A stretch of 42,179 bases of DNA from an uncultured Atopobiaceae bacterium (GTDB lineage: Bacteria > Actinomycetota > Coriobacteriia > Coriobacteriales > Atopobiaceae): positions 1-42,179 of the forward strand of contig CANQSI010000002.1 of the NCBI GenBank assembly GCA_947626465.1. Direction: 5' to 3'. A model generated the notes under the pieces. The model saw only the letters and a program-made list of their open reading frames with translations. It ran no database searches and was not told the origin of the DNA. The position numbers and the translations under genes were made by a program. Shown in pieces: positions 1-8,632 of the stretch. Each line of letters begins with the position of its first letter. Positions within the stretch are counted from its first letter, which is position 1.

Positions 1-2219
1 GCGAGCACGGTGGGGGTGATCTTTCGCTCCGTTGCCACCGCCTCGCCGCCGATGGCCACCTTCATGGGGTCGATGAGCCCGAGGAGGCGCTGGTAGTGCT
101 TGCTGTTCACGATGGCGACGTAGTCGGGGTCCGCGAGCGGGTTCTGGCCGAACTGGCGGCAGATCTCGCCTTGGATCTCGTCGATGAGGCGTCCCTCGAT
201 CTCGCGATCGACGAGGATGTAGTCCGGCGCCACGCAGGTTTGCCCGGCGTTCAGGAACTTGCCCCACACGATGCGGCGCGCGGCGAGGGCGATGTTGGCC
301 GTGCGCTCCACGATGCAGGGGCTCTTGCCGCCGAGCTCGAGGATGGCGGGGGTGAGCCTGGGCGCCGCGTGGGCGAGCACCTCCTTGCCCACGGCCTGGC
401 TTCCGGTGAAGAAGATGAGGTCGAATGGCTCGTCGAGGAGCGCCGCGTTTTCCTTGCGGCCGCCGGTGACGCACGCCACGTGCTCGGGCCCGAAGGCCTC
501 GGAGACCATCTTCGCGATGATGGCGCTCGTGGCGGGGGAGTAGGCGCTCGGCTTCACCACGCAGCAGTTTCCTGCGGCGATGGCGTCCACGAGCGGATCC
601 ATCGTGAGGAGGAACGGGTAGTTCCACGGGCTCATGATGAGGGTGACGCCGTAGGGCGAGCGGGTGGTGTAGGAGACGGAGGCCGTTTGGGCAAGCGGCG
701 TCCATGCGAGCTTGTCGGCCACGTTGCCTAGGAGATGGCGCTTTTGGTAGTGGATCTCGGAGAGCACGAGGCCCACTTCGCACATGTAGGTTTCGAACTG
801 GCTCTTCGAGAGGTCGGCCTCGAGTGCCGCGTAGATGTCCTGCTCGTGCTCGATGATCGCGTTTTCGAGCTGGTCGAGCGCGCGCTTGCGGAAGCTGAGC
901 TCGAGCGTGCGGCGCTCGGAGAACCACGCCTTTTGGCGCGCCACTATCTGGGAGATCTCCCCCGCGCGCGCTGACGCGCTTTCGCTGGCGGAGGAAGGAG
1001 CCTCCGGCGCCGCTTGCTTAGGCGCCATGAGCGCGCGAAATACGTGGGAGAGCTCCTTGGCGTCCATCAGGACGGGCACGGGGTAGAGCGGATTCGCCTC
1101 TGCGGCGGCCCATTCCGAGAGCTGGGGGATGTCGGCGCGGCGGATCTCGGGGAAGGTGTCGGGGATGTCGAAGCGCACCTTCATCTCCACGATGGCCGAG
1201 ATGAAGCGCTGCGCGGCAGTCGCGGCGGGCGTGGCGTCGTGTGCGAGGCCCGCAGCCACGGCGAGGTCCTTGAGCTTGCCGTCGATGGCGCTCCCGTACA
1301 CCTCGAGCATGAGGGGCAAGACGACCGCGTTCGCGTAGCCATGGGGGATGTCGTAGGCGCCGCCGAGTGCGTGCGCGACGGCGTGCACGTAGCCCACGTA
1401 CGACACGGTGAAGGCGCATCCTGCGAGGTAGGCCGCCTCAAGCATGGCACGGCGAGCCTCGAGGTCCTCGGGGTGCTCGTAGCTCTTCTCGAGGTTCTGG
1501 AAGATGAGGCGCACCGCCCGCAAGGCGTCTGCGCGCGTCTGCTTCGTCGTGGAGTTGCCGATGTAGGCCTCCACGGCGTGCGTGAGGGCGTCGAGGCCCG
1601 TCGTGGTGGTGAGCGAAGGGGGAAGCGTCTTGGTCATCTCCGGATCGAGCACGGCATAACGCGGGATGAGCGGGAAGTCGTTGATGGCGTACTTGTGGCG
1701 GGTGCGGGCGTCGACGATGACCGCGGCGAGCGTCACCTCGGAGCCGGTGCCCGCCGTCGTGGGGATGGCGATGAGCAGCGGTAAGGGGTGGATGACCTTG
1801 AGGATGCCCGCGAGCTTGGAGAGGGGCGTTCCCGGCCTCGCCACGCGGATGCCCACGCCCTTCGCGCAGTCGATGGAGGAGCCCCCGCCCACGGCCACGA
1901 TCGCGTCGCAGCCCTCGGCCTTGTAGAACTCGTAGGCGGCCTCGACGGTCTCGGTGGTGGGGTTCGCGCGCACGTCGGTGAAGATCGCGCAGCCGATGCC
2001 GGTGGCGTTGATGGCGCTGATGAGCTCCTTGGTGCCCTCGAGCTCGAATACGCCGGGGTCGGTGACGATGAGCGGACGTTTCGCGCCCTCCTTGCGCAGC
2101 ACGTCGGGCACTTGCCCAACCGAATCCAAGACCTCGGGGCGGCGATACGGAAGTGCGGGAATGGCAACGGCCATTCCCGTTTGGAACGTGCGGCAATAGG
2201 CGCTCTCTACGGGATTCAT
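1..2219 (-). CDS. Fused iron-type alcohol dehydrogenase / aldehyde dehydrogenase (3' end outside window)
   Basis: One open frame runs from ATG 2219 to the window edge (739 codons seen, no stop), so the C-terminus is missing. Residues about 1-395 form a group III iron-dependent alcohol dehydrogenase: NAD-binding GGGSS at 111-115 and metal ligands D210, H214, H279 and H293 with FucO-like spacing. An Ala/Ser/Glu-rich linker (about 398-415) leads into an aldehyde dehydrogenase with the class-3-type motif MSPWNYPF, catalytic E628 in ELGGK and catalytic C662 in NAGQTC, 34 residues apart as in ALDH3. I checked the frame at several points across the junction and found no stop. The likely role is aldehyde oxidation or reduction with NAD(P), perhaps passing the aldehyde between sites. 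The domain order is opposite to AdhE, and the retained Glu suggests a hydrolytic rather than CoA-acylating enzyme. The exact substrate is unknown. Confidence 0.9.
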   Translation of the reverse strand, partial: MNPVESAYCRTFQTGMAVAIPALPYRRPEVLDSVGQVPDVLRKEGAKRPLIVTDPGVFELEGTKELISAINATGIGCAIFTDVRANPTTETVEAAYEFYKAEGCDAIVAVGGGSSIDCAKGVGIRVARPGTPLSKLAGILKVIHPLPLLIAIPTTAGTGSEVTLAAVIVDARTRHKYAINDFPLIPRYAVLDPEMTKTLPPSLTTTTGLDALTHAVEAYIGNSTTKQTRADALRAVRLIFQNLEKSYEHPEDLEARRAMLEAAYLAGCAFTVSYVGYVHAVAHALGGAYDIPHGYANAVVLPLMLEVYGSAIDGKLKDLAVAAGLAHDATPAATAAQRFISAIVEMKVRFDIPDTFPEIRRADIPQLSEWAAAEANPLYPVPVLMDAKELSHVFRALMAPKQAAPEAPSSASESASARAGEISQIVARQKAWFSERRTLELSFRKRALDQLENAIIEHEQDIYAALEADLSKSQFETYMCEVGLVLSEIHYQKRHLLGNVADKLAWTPLAQTASVSYTTRSPYGVTLIMSPWNYPFLLTMDPLVDAIAAGNCCVVKPSAYSPATSAIIAKMVSEAFGPEHVACVTGGRKENAALLDEPFDLIFFTGSQAVGKEVLAHAAPRLTPAILELGGKSPCIVERTANIALAARRIVWGKFLNAGQTCVAPDYILVDREIEGRLIDEIQGEICRQFGQNPLADPDYVAIVNSKHYQRLLGLIDPMKVAIGGEAVATERKITPTVL

Positions 2220-2280
2220 GCTGCGTGACCTCCAGGGATTGGCTCTGCGGCAATGCGGTTACGTCGGTGGCGCTGAATTA

Positions 2281-2294
2281 GTTGAGAATTCAAC
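2281..2294. promoter_or_regulatory. Short dyad, possible operator
   Basis: GTTGA-GAAT-TCAAC forms 5-base inverted arms around a 4-base centre. It lies about 60 bases upstream of the fused dehydrogenase start, on the downstream side of that gene's candidate -10 box. Such a position would suit a repressor site, but the arms are short and chance is possible. Confidence 0.3.
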
Positions 2295-2332
2295 CTCGGG
2301 CATTCTATATGTTTTGGGAGCGATCAATGGCC

Positions 2333-2352
2333 TAAGTTGCAAACGCAACTTA
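2333..2352. promoter_or_regulatory. Perfect 8-base inverted repeat, probable operator
   Basis: TAAGTTGC-AAAC-GCAACTTA is a perfect dyad with 8-base arms in the divergent intergenic region. It sits just upstream of where the -35 box of the fused dehydrogenase would lie. The shape suits a dimeric helix-turn-helix regulator. It does not match the Rex (TTGTGAA) consensus, so the cognate regulator is unknown. Confidence 0.5.
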
Positions 2353-2547
2353 AGAGGAAACGAAAAGGATCACCCGTTTCCGAGCGCCATCTCGAATCCA
2401 CATGGGCCCATGCGCTCCCTCGACGAGGCGCCGACACGCATGGAGGCTTCTCAAAGAGAGGTCGTAATTGTTGTTGGGTTTGTGTGGTTCACTGGACGAA
2501 AGCGACGACGGTGCCCTCGCGCACGCCATGGGATGAAGGAGCGTGAG

Positions 2548-3720
2548 ATGAAGTTCCTACACGTTGGAGACCTCCACCTGGGAAAGATGGTGAACGGCTT
2601 CTCTATGCTCGAGGATCAGCGGGTGACGCTCGAGCGCCTCCTCGACGATGCCGAAGCCGCCTCGGTGGGCGTGCTCGTGCTCTCGGGGGATCTCTACGAC
2701 CGCTCCATGCCCTCGGCGGAAGCCGTCGCGCTTCTCGATTGGTTTCTCACGGAGGCCACGGCGCGCGGCTTTCAGGTGCTCGCCATTCCCGGCAACCACG
2801 ATTCCGCGGAGCGCGTGAGCTATGCCTCGGCACTCCTCGAGCGCCAAGGGGTGCATGTGCCACCGGCGTTCGATGGGAGCCTCGCCTCGGTGGTGCTCGA
2901 GGATGAATTCGGCACGGTCGCCTTCTGGCTCATGCCGTTTCTGCGTCCGAGCAGCGTGCGCCCCTTCTTCGAGGAGAAGGAATTGGGCGCGGACTACACG
3001 GAGGCGCTTCGCTGCGTGCTCGAGGCCGCGCCCATCGACTATTCGCAGCGCAACGTGCTCGTCGCGCACCAGTTCGTGCTTGCGGGAGAGCTCGAACCCA
3101 CGCGAAGCGATTCCGAAGTTGCAATCGGAGGAGTCGATGGCGTGGACGCCGCGCTTTTCGAGGGCTTCGATTACGTGGCCCTCGGGCATCTCCATCGCCC
3201 CCAGAAGGTGGGGCGTGAAACGGTTCGCTATGCCGGTTCGCTCCTCAAATATTCATTCTCCGAGGCGCGTGGGCAGAAGTCTGCGGTGCTCGTGAGCCTG
3301 GGGCCGAAGGGCGAGGATGGCGTTGACTTCTCGCTTCTGCCGCTTCGCCCCCCGCACGATCTCCGCGAGGTGGAAGGCCCCCTCGAGGAGCTTGTCTCCC
3401 GCGAGGCGCTCTCCGAGGCAGATCCCGGGGACTACATCCACGCCATCATCACCGACGACGAGCCCCCCGCTGATGCCCTCGCGCGCCTGCGTGCTGCGTT
3501 CCCTCGGCTCATGGCGATGGACGTGTCCAACGCGAGCACGCGCCACGAAGCCGATCTTTCCCGGATAGAGGCAGACGAGGAGATGGACGACCCCCTCACG
3601 CTCTTCGAACGTTTCTTCGAGGAGCAAAACGCGCGTCCCCTCACCCCCGCACAGCGCGCGGTGCTCGAGGAGGTCTTCGAATCCTGCCTCGTGGCTGGCG
3701 AGGGGAGGGATGCCTCATGA
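2548..3720 (+). CDS. sbcD: Exonuclease subunit SbcD
   Basis: This is the nuclease subunit of the SbcCD (Mre11-Rad50-like) complex, which opens hairpins and trims protein-blocked DNA ends. The 390-residue protein has the calcineurin-type phosphoesterase motifs in order: D8-x-H10 (GDLHLG), GDLYD with D48, GNHD at 82-85, H174, and GHLH with H214 and H216. The ATG at 2548 was chosen because MKFLHVGDLH is the normal family N-terminus and AAGGAG lies just upstream (2536-2541), although the frame stays open back to 2218. The stop overlaps the sbcC start by 4 bases (ATGA), which points to translational coupling. Confidence 0.95.
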   Translation: MKFLHVGDLHLGKMVNGFSMLEDQRVTLERLLDDAEAASVGVLVLSGDLYDRSMPSAEAVALLDWFLTEATARGFQVLAIPGNHDSAERVSYASALLERQGVHVPPAFDGSLASVVLEDEFGTVAFWLMPFLRPSSVRPFFEEKELGADYTEALRCVLEAAPIDYSQRNVLVAHQFVLAGELEPTRSDSEVAIGGVDGVDAALFEGFDYVALGHLHRPQKVGRETVRYAGSLLKYSFSEARGQKSAVLVSLGPKGEDGVDFSLLPLRPPHDLREVEGPLEELVSREALSEADPGDYIHAIITDDEPPADALARLRAAFPRLMAMDVSNASTRHEADLSRIEADEEMDDPLTLFERFFEEQNARPLTPAQRAVLEEVFESCLVAGEGRDAS

Positions 3721-6542
3721 GGCCCCTCAAGCTCACGATGAGCGCCTTTGGCCCCTACGGATCCACGGTTGAGGTGCCGTTCTACGAGCTCGGCGAGCGT
3801 GGGATCTACCTCATCACCGGCGATACCGGCGCGGGCAAGACCACGATCTTCGATGCCATTTGCTATGCCCTCTTCGGGGAGATGTCCGACAGGGCCCGTC
3901 CCGTATCGGAGATGCGGAGCGACTTCGCCCCGCCCGATCTGCTCACGGAGGTCGAGCTCGAGTTCCGCTACGCGGATGAGTGCTATCGGATTCGCCGCTC
4001 GCCCTCCCAAATGCGTCCCAAGAAGCGAGGGGAGGGCATCACGCCCCACAACGCAGCCGCGTGGCTGCGCCTCCCCAGCGGAAAGGAGATAGAGGGGCCC
4101 GCGTCGGTCGACCGGGAGATCGCCAATATCCTCTCGATGAGCGCGCAGCAGTTCCGCCAGATCGCGATGATCGCGCAGGGGAAGTTCCGAGAGCTCCTCA
4201 TCTCCCCCTCGGACGATCGGCGGCTCATCTTCCGCGAGCTCTTCGGCACGGCGCCCCTCGAGAACGTGCAGCGCGAGCTCAAAAATCGCCAGTCGGCGCT
4301 CTTCAAGGCGGATGCCGAGGCGAAGACCGCCATCGCCTCCACCTTGCAGCTCGCGGAGTTCGCAGGAGAAGGGCGTTGCGAGGCGTTCAACGAGCTCAGG
4401 GAGCATGCCGCGGTGAAGGGCGACGATCTGCTCGCGCTCCTCGATGCGCAAGAAGAGGAGGACAAGGCTGAGGAGAGGGGGCTCGACGCCGAACTCGCCC
4501 GCTTGGCGGGGGAGGCGCGCGAGGTGGACCAAGCGCTCAAGGAAGAGGAGCGCAGAGCGCGCCTCGTCGAAGAGCTCGAAAAGACTGAGACGCAGGTGCG
4601 CGCCTTGGAAGCGGATCTTTCGCGTGCCCAAAGGACGCGCGAGGAGGCGGAGGGATTCGCCCCGGAGATTGCCACGCTCGAGTTGCGGGTGCACGCGCTC
4701 GAAGCGGCGCTCGAGGGCCTCGAAGAGCTTGAGAAGGCGCGCTCTGAGCTCGCCGCGCTCGACGCAAAGTCGCGTGCGCTCGAGGACGCGCTTGGCAAGG
4801 CCCGCCACGGGCTCGAGCGCTTGCTTCGCGCGGACGGCCTGGGAGGGGAAGAGGCGATCGACGCCTCGGGTTTCGATGAACTCCTCGGCATCGCGCGGGC
4901 CCGGGTGCAGGCGCTTCGCGCGCGAAGCACGGAGCTCGAGGATGCGCTCAGCCAGCGGGCCCAAGCCGAGGGCGAGCTCAAGGCCCTCAAGGAGCGGCTC
5001 GAGGGCGTGGACGCGCAGCGCATGGAGCTGCGCACGCTCGAGGGGAGGGTGCGCAAGGCGGAGGCAGTGAGGGCGAAGGCGAATGAGGCGTACGTGGAGG
5101 CGCGAACGCGCGCCGAACGCGCGCTCGGCGCCTCCGCCACGCTCGAGCGACGCTTCCTCGACGAGCAGGCGGGCGTGCTCGCGGAAACGCTCGAGCCCGG
5201 CGAGGCGTGCCCGGTGTGCGGATCGCTCGAGCATCCAGCGCCCGCTTCGCGCTCTGCGGAGTGCCCAAGCGAAGCGGACGTCGAGCTCGCGCGCGCAAAC
5301 GCAGAGCGTGCGCGCGAGGAAGCGTCCTTGGCCTCGAAGCACGCGGGCGAGGCGGCGGTGCTCGCGAAGGGCGCGGGGGATGCGCTTGAAGCGTTCGTGG
5401 AAACGCACGGCAGCAAGGAAGCGCTCTCCCAAAGCGCGGACACGCTCTCCGAGGCCATCGCGCGCACAAGGCGCGAGGTGGAAGGCCTCGCCCGGCAATG
5501 CGAGGAGCGAAGGCGCCTCATGGCGAGCGCGCAGGCGCTCGAGCGCTCCATTGACGAGGCCGATGCGGTGAAGGATGGCATCGACCGGCGGGCGCGCGAG
5601 CTGGAGGCGAAGACGGCGAGCGTCCGTGCGCACGCGCGCACCCTTCAGGAAAACCTCCCCGCAAGGAGCCTCGAAGAGGCACATGCCGAGATGGAGCGTG
5701 CGCGCACGACGATACGAAAGCTCGCCCACGCGCGCGAGGCCGCGCAAAGGGCGCTCGACGATGCCTCGCACGCGCTCATGCAGGCGAGGGCGCAGCAGGG
5801 CTCGCGGCGCCAGGCGCTCGAGGAGATCCCCGAGGCGGATCAAACTGAGCTTGCGGCGAAGAGGGAAGCGCTCGCGAAACGCCAGGGGGAGGTCTCGGAG
5901 GCCCGCGATGTGGTGCACAGCCGACGTGGCAAGGACTCAGGGGTTGCGCGGGAGCTCTCCACGTGGCTCGAAACCTACGGGCGACTTCTCGGCGAGCACG
6001 CGGTGGTGGATGCCCTCGCCAACACGGCCAACGGCAACCTCAGCGGCGTGGCGAAGGTCACCTTCGAGACCTTCGTGCAGCAAACCTACCTCGACCGCGT
6101 GATCGCTGCGGCGAACCGCCGCCTCGAGGTGATTGCGAACGGACGCTACGAGCTCACCCGTCGCCGCGAGGCGAAGAACCTTCGGCAGCAGAGCGGCCTC
6201 GAGCTCGCTGTGCTCGACCATCGCAGCGGCAAGGAACGCGACGTGGCCACGCTCTCGGGAGGGGAATCCTTCGAGGCATCGCTCTCGCTCGCCCTCGGGC
6301 TCTCGGATGTGGCGCAGGCCCATGCGGGGGGCATCCGCCTCGACACGCTCTTCATCGACGAGGGCTTCGGCTCGCTCGATTCCGAGGCGCTGCAGCACGC
6401 GATCCGAATGCTCACGAGCCTCACGCCGGAAGACAAGCTCGTGGGTATCATCAGCCACGTGGACGCCCTCCGGGAATCCATCGACACGCGCATCGTCGTG
6501 AGCTCTGGGCGAGAAGGATCATCGCTTTCTGTCGAGGTGTAG
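3717..6542 (+). CDS. sbcC: Exonuclease ATPase subunit SbcC
   Basis: This is the Rad50-like SMC ATPase partner of SbcD. The 941-residue protein has an N-terminal Walker A (G35-DTGAGK-T42), long Glu/Arg/Ala-rich coiled coils either side of a zinc hook C498-P-V-C501, the ABC signature LSGGE at 846-850 and Walker B ending in D881-E882, followed by the GFGSLD D-loop. Its length is close to the family norm (about 1000). It starts within the sbcD stop. The coiled-coil regions give very long spurious frames on the opposite strand because GC content is high. Confidence 0.95.
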   Translation: MRPLKLTMSAFGPYGSTVEVPFYELGERGIYLITGDTGAGKTTIFDAICYALFGEMSDRARPVSEMRSDFAPPDLLTEVELEFRYADECYRIRRSPSQMRPKKRGEGITPHNAAAWLRLPSGKEIEGPASVDREIANILSMSAQQFRQIAMIAQGKFRELLISPSDDRRLIFRELFGTAPLENVQRELKNRQSALFKADAEAKTAIASTLQLAEFAGEGRCEAFNELREHAAVKGDDLLALLDAQEEEDKAEERGLDAELARLAGEAREVDQALKEEERRARLVEELEKTETQVRALEADLSRAQRTREEAEGFAPEIATLELRVHALEAALEGLEELEKARSELAALDAKSRALEDALGKARHGLERLLRADGLGGEEAIDASGFDELLGIARARVQALRARSTELEDALSQRAQAEGELKALKERLEGVDAQRMELRTLEGRVRKAEAVRAKANEAYVEARTRAERALGASATLERRFLDEQAGVLAETLEPGEACPVCGSLEHPAPASRSAECPSEADVELARANAERAREEASLASKHAGEAAVLAKGAGDALEAFVETHGSKEALSQSADTLSEAIARTRREVEGLARQCEERRRLMASAQALERSIDEADAVKDGIDRRARELEAKTASVRAHARTLQENLPARSLEEAHAEMERARTTIRKLAHAREAAQRALDDASHALMQARAQQGSRRQALEEIPEADQTELAAKREALAKRQGEVSEARDVVHSRRGKDSGVARELSTWLETYGRLLGEHAVVDALANTANGNLSGVAKVTFETFVQQTYLDRVIAAANRRLEVIANGRYELTRRREAKNLRQQSGLELAVLDHRSGKERDVATLSGGESFEASLSLALGLSDVAQAHAGGIRLDTLFIDEGFGSLDSEALQHAIRMLTSLTPEDKLVGIISHVDALRESIDTRIVVSSGREGSSLSVEV

Positions 6543-6544
6543 GC

Positions 6545-7480
6545 ATGGCGCAGCTCGCGCGGGAACACATGGCTCGCTACCGGGAAGTCCAGAGGATTCT
6601 CTGGGCGATCCTCGGGCTGAACGTGCTTGTGGCCGTGGCGAAGTTCGGCTGGGGTACGTTTTCGGGCTCCATGGCCATGGCGAACGATGGCATCGCGAGC
6701 TTCTTAGACGGCTTCTCGAACCTCGTGGGGTTGCTCGGCGTGCGCATCGCGTCCAAGCCGCCTGATGCGTCGCACCCCTATGGGCATGCGAAGTACGAGA
6801 CGTACGCCTCGGCGGTCATCGGCGTCGCGCTCCTCATCGCGGCAGGCGAGATCGCCACCAAGGCCATCTCGACGCTCGTGAGCGGCGAGAGCGCGATCCT
6901 CGTCGACTGGGTGAGCTACCTCATCATGGGGGGCACGCTCGTCATGAACCTCGGCGTTTCCCTCTGGGAGGGGCGCCAGGGCGCGCGTCTCAAGAGCGAG
7001 GTGCTCGAAGCCGATGCGAAGCACACGCGTTCGGACGCGTACGTGTCCATCTCGGTTATCTGCTCGCTCATCTTCGTGCAACTGGGCATCTCCGCGGCCG
7101 ACGCGGTGGTCTCGCTCCTCGTCGCGGTGGCGGTGCTCGGATCGGCGATCTCCATCTTCCGCCAGGCCTCTCGCACCTTGGGCGATGCCTCGCGGCTGAA
7201 CACCTCCGAGGTGGTGCGCCTCGTGGAGACGGTCGAGGGCGTGCGCTCGGTGCATGAGGTGAGAAGCCGCGGGAGCGAGGGCGAGGTGTATGTGGATCTC
7301 CACATCCTGCTCGACCCTAAGATGCCGCTCATCGAAGCCCACGAGAGGGCCACCGAGGTGGAGCAGGTGATCGAGCAGGTGTATCCCGAGGTGGCCGACG
7401 TGGTGGTGCACATGGAGCCGGACGTCGCGGAGGAGCGAAGGAACGCACTCGGGCCGGGTGTGCGTCGTCAAGAAGAGTAA
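6545..7480 (+). CDS. Cation diffusion facilitator transporter (copy 1)
   Basis: This 311-residue inner-membrane protein with about six membrane segments probably exports a divalent metal (Zn, Mn or Fe) in exchange for protons. The TM5 metal motif HTRSD (HxxxD) and the loop motif HPYGHAKYE are typical. The TM2 site reads NDGIASFLD, so the His, Asp or Asn usually found three residues after the first Asp is Ala. A cytoplasmic C-terminal domain ends in VVVHMEP. The gene starts 2 bases after sbcC, so it is probably in the same transcript, though its own ribosome binding site is weak. An alternative ATG lies at 6569. It is clearly paralogous to the gene at 8633-9562. Confidence 0.88.
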   Translation: MAQLAREHMARYREVQRILWAILGLNVLVAVAKFGWGTFSGSMAMANDGIASFLDGFSNLVGLLGVRIASKPPDASHPYGHAKYETYASAVIGVALLIAAGEIATKAISTLVSGESAILVDWVSYLIMGGTLVMNLGVSLWEGRQGARLKSEVLEADAKHTRSDAYVSISVICSLIFVQLGISAADAVVSLLVAVAVLGSAISIFRQASRTLGDASRLNTSEVVRLVETVEGVRSVHEVRSRGSEGEVYVDLHILLDPKMPLIEAHERATEVEQVIEQVYPEVADVVVHMEPDVAEERRNALGPGVRRQEE

Positions 7481-7522
7481 GGTTGGGCCAGCAAGCGAAC
7501 CACGTGCGCGAGGGAGGCGCCG

Positions 7523-8560
7523 ATGAAGGCAGAGGGAGCGTTTTTCCTGGGGGCGGGGTGCGAGCCTGTCTTCGAGGTACGCGAGATGGAATTCGGCGAG
7601 CTCGGGCCCCACGACGTGCTCGTCGAGGTGCGCGCGTGCGGGGTCTGTGGCACCGACGTGCACATCTACCATGGCGAGAAGGGGTCGGCCGACGTAACGC
7701 CTCCCGTGGTGCTCGGCCATGAGTTCTCCGGCCGCGTGCTTCAGGTGGGCTCCGAGGTGGACGTGGTGGCGCCGGGCGACCACGTGACGCTCGATCCCAA
7801 CATCTACTGCGGTCGCTGCCGTCCTTGCCGCATGGGCAAGAAGCAGTGCTGCGAGCACCTCTTCGCGCTCGGCGTGAACGTGAACGGCGGGTTTGCCGAG
7901 GTGGCGCTCTGTCCCGACACCCAGTGCTATCCCGTGTCGAAGGATCTGAGCTTCGAAGCCGCGGCGATGGCCGAGCCCCTCGCCTGCGCCATCCATGGCA
8001 TCGACCGTGCGGAGGTCCGTTCCGGCGAAAACGTCCTCGTGGTGGGTGGCGGTACGCTCGGACAGATGATGTGCCAGCTTGCGCAAGCGGCGGGTGCCGC
8101 CACCGTCATCCTCTCCGAACCGGTGAAGCTGCGCCGCGATGTGGCGCTCGAGCTTGGCGCCGATTACGCAATCGACCCCGTGCATGAGGATCTCCTCGCC
8201 GAGGTGCGCGAGATCTGCGGGTGCGACGGCGCCGACGTGGTCATCGAATGCGTGGGCAACGCGCGTGCCGTGCGCCAGGCCATCGATGCCGCGGGATCGT
8301 GCGGGCGCGTGGTGCTCTTCAGCGTGCCGCAGGTGGATGCCACCGTCGAGCTGCCATTGTTTGACGTGTACGCGAAGGAGCTCTCCATCTTCGGCTCGAG
8401 GATCAACCCCGACACGCACCAGCGCGCGGTGAACCTCCTCGACGCGGGGCTCGTGGACGTCTCGAAGCTCATCACGCATCGCTTTGGCATCGACGAGCTC
8501 GAAGAGGCGATCCTCGCGCAGGAGGGCCCGGAATCCATCAAGGTGGTGGTTACTCCCTAA
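7523..8560 (+). CDS. Zinc-dependent medium-chain alcohol/polyol dehydrogenase
   Basis: This 345-residue MDR-family oxidoreductase resembles threonine 3-dehydrogenase, sorbitol dehydrogenase and 2,3-butanediol dehydrogenase. Catalytic zinc ligands are visible as C42 (CGVCGTD), H66-E67 (GHE) and E151 (AEPLAC). Structural zinc cysteines are C96, C99, C102 and C110. A Rossmann motif GGGTLG lies near residue 175. GGGAGG-like sequence (GGGAGG at about 7511-7516) upstream of ATG 7523 supports the start. The gene lies between two paralogous metal transporters, so metal supply may matter, but no substrate can be assigned from sequence. Confidence 0.88.
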   Translation: MKAEGAFFLGAGCEPVFEVREMEFGELGPHDVLVEVRACGVCGTDVHIYHGEKGSADVTPPVVLGHEFSGRVLQVGSEVDVVAPGDHVTLDPNIYCGRCRPCRMGKKQCCEHLFALGVNVNGGFAEVALCPDTQCYPVSKDLSFEAAAMAEPLACAIHGIDRAEVRSGENVLVVGGGTLGQMMCQLAQAAGAATVILSEPVKLRRDVALELGADYAIDPVHEDLLAEVREICGCDGADVVIECVGNARAVRQAIDAAGSCGRVVLFSVPQVDATVELPLFDVYAKELSIFGSRINPDTHQRAVNLLDAGLVDVSKLITHRFGIDELEEAILAQEGPESIKVVVTP

Positions 8561-8632
8561 CGCGAATCCGTCGCGGTGCCGTGCCTCGAGGGGTACATAC
8601 CGAGGAAGTGGCACCGATGAGCGGGAGGCGCA

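Larger units (their letters stand above)
2220..2547. other. Divergent intergenic region between the fused dehydrogenase and sbcD
   Basis: These 328 bases separate two divergent genes and are more AT-rich than their surroundings. They hold two dyads (2281-2294 and 2333-2352) and a possible minus-strand -10 box (TAGAAT or TATAGA within 2302-2309). An open frame upstream of sbcD covers this region but lacks a family match, and its best internal start is the sbcD ATG at 2548. I see no convincing plus-strand promoter for sbcD and no small gene. Confidence 0.6.

Noticed and set aside
2302..2327. Standard promoter for the fused dehydrogenase (TTGATC with TAGAAT)
   Set aside because: The two boxes are only 14 bases apart. 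A -10 alone is plausible but the full promoter is not supported.
2218..2547. N-terminal extension of SbcD from 2218
   Set aside because: SbcD proteins begin at the MKFLHVGDLH-like sequence and a ribosome binding site precedes ATG 2548. The extension includes the operator-like dyad region.
3432..5918. 828-codon open frame on the minus strand opposite sbcC
   Set aside because: It is Arg/Leu/Glu-rich with no family motif. The plus strand encodes SbcC with Walker, zinc-hook and signature motifs, and high GC makes long antisense frames common.
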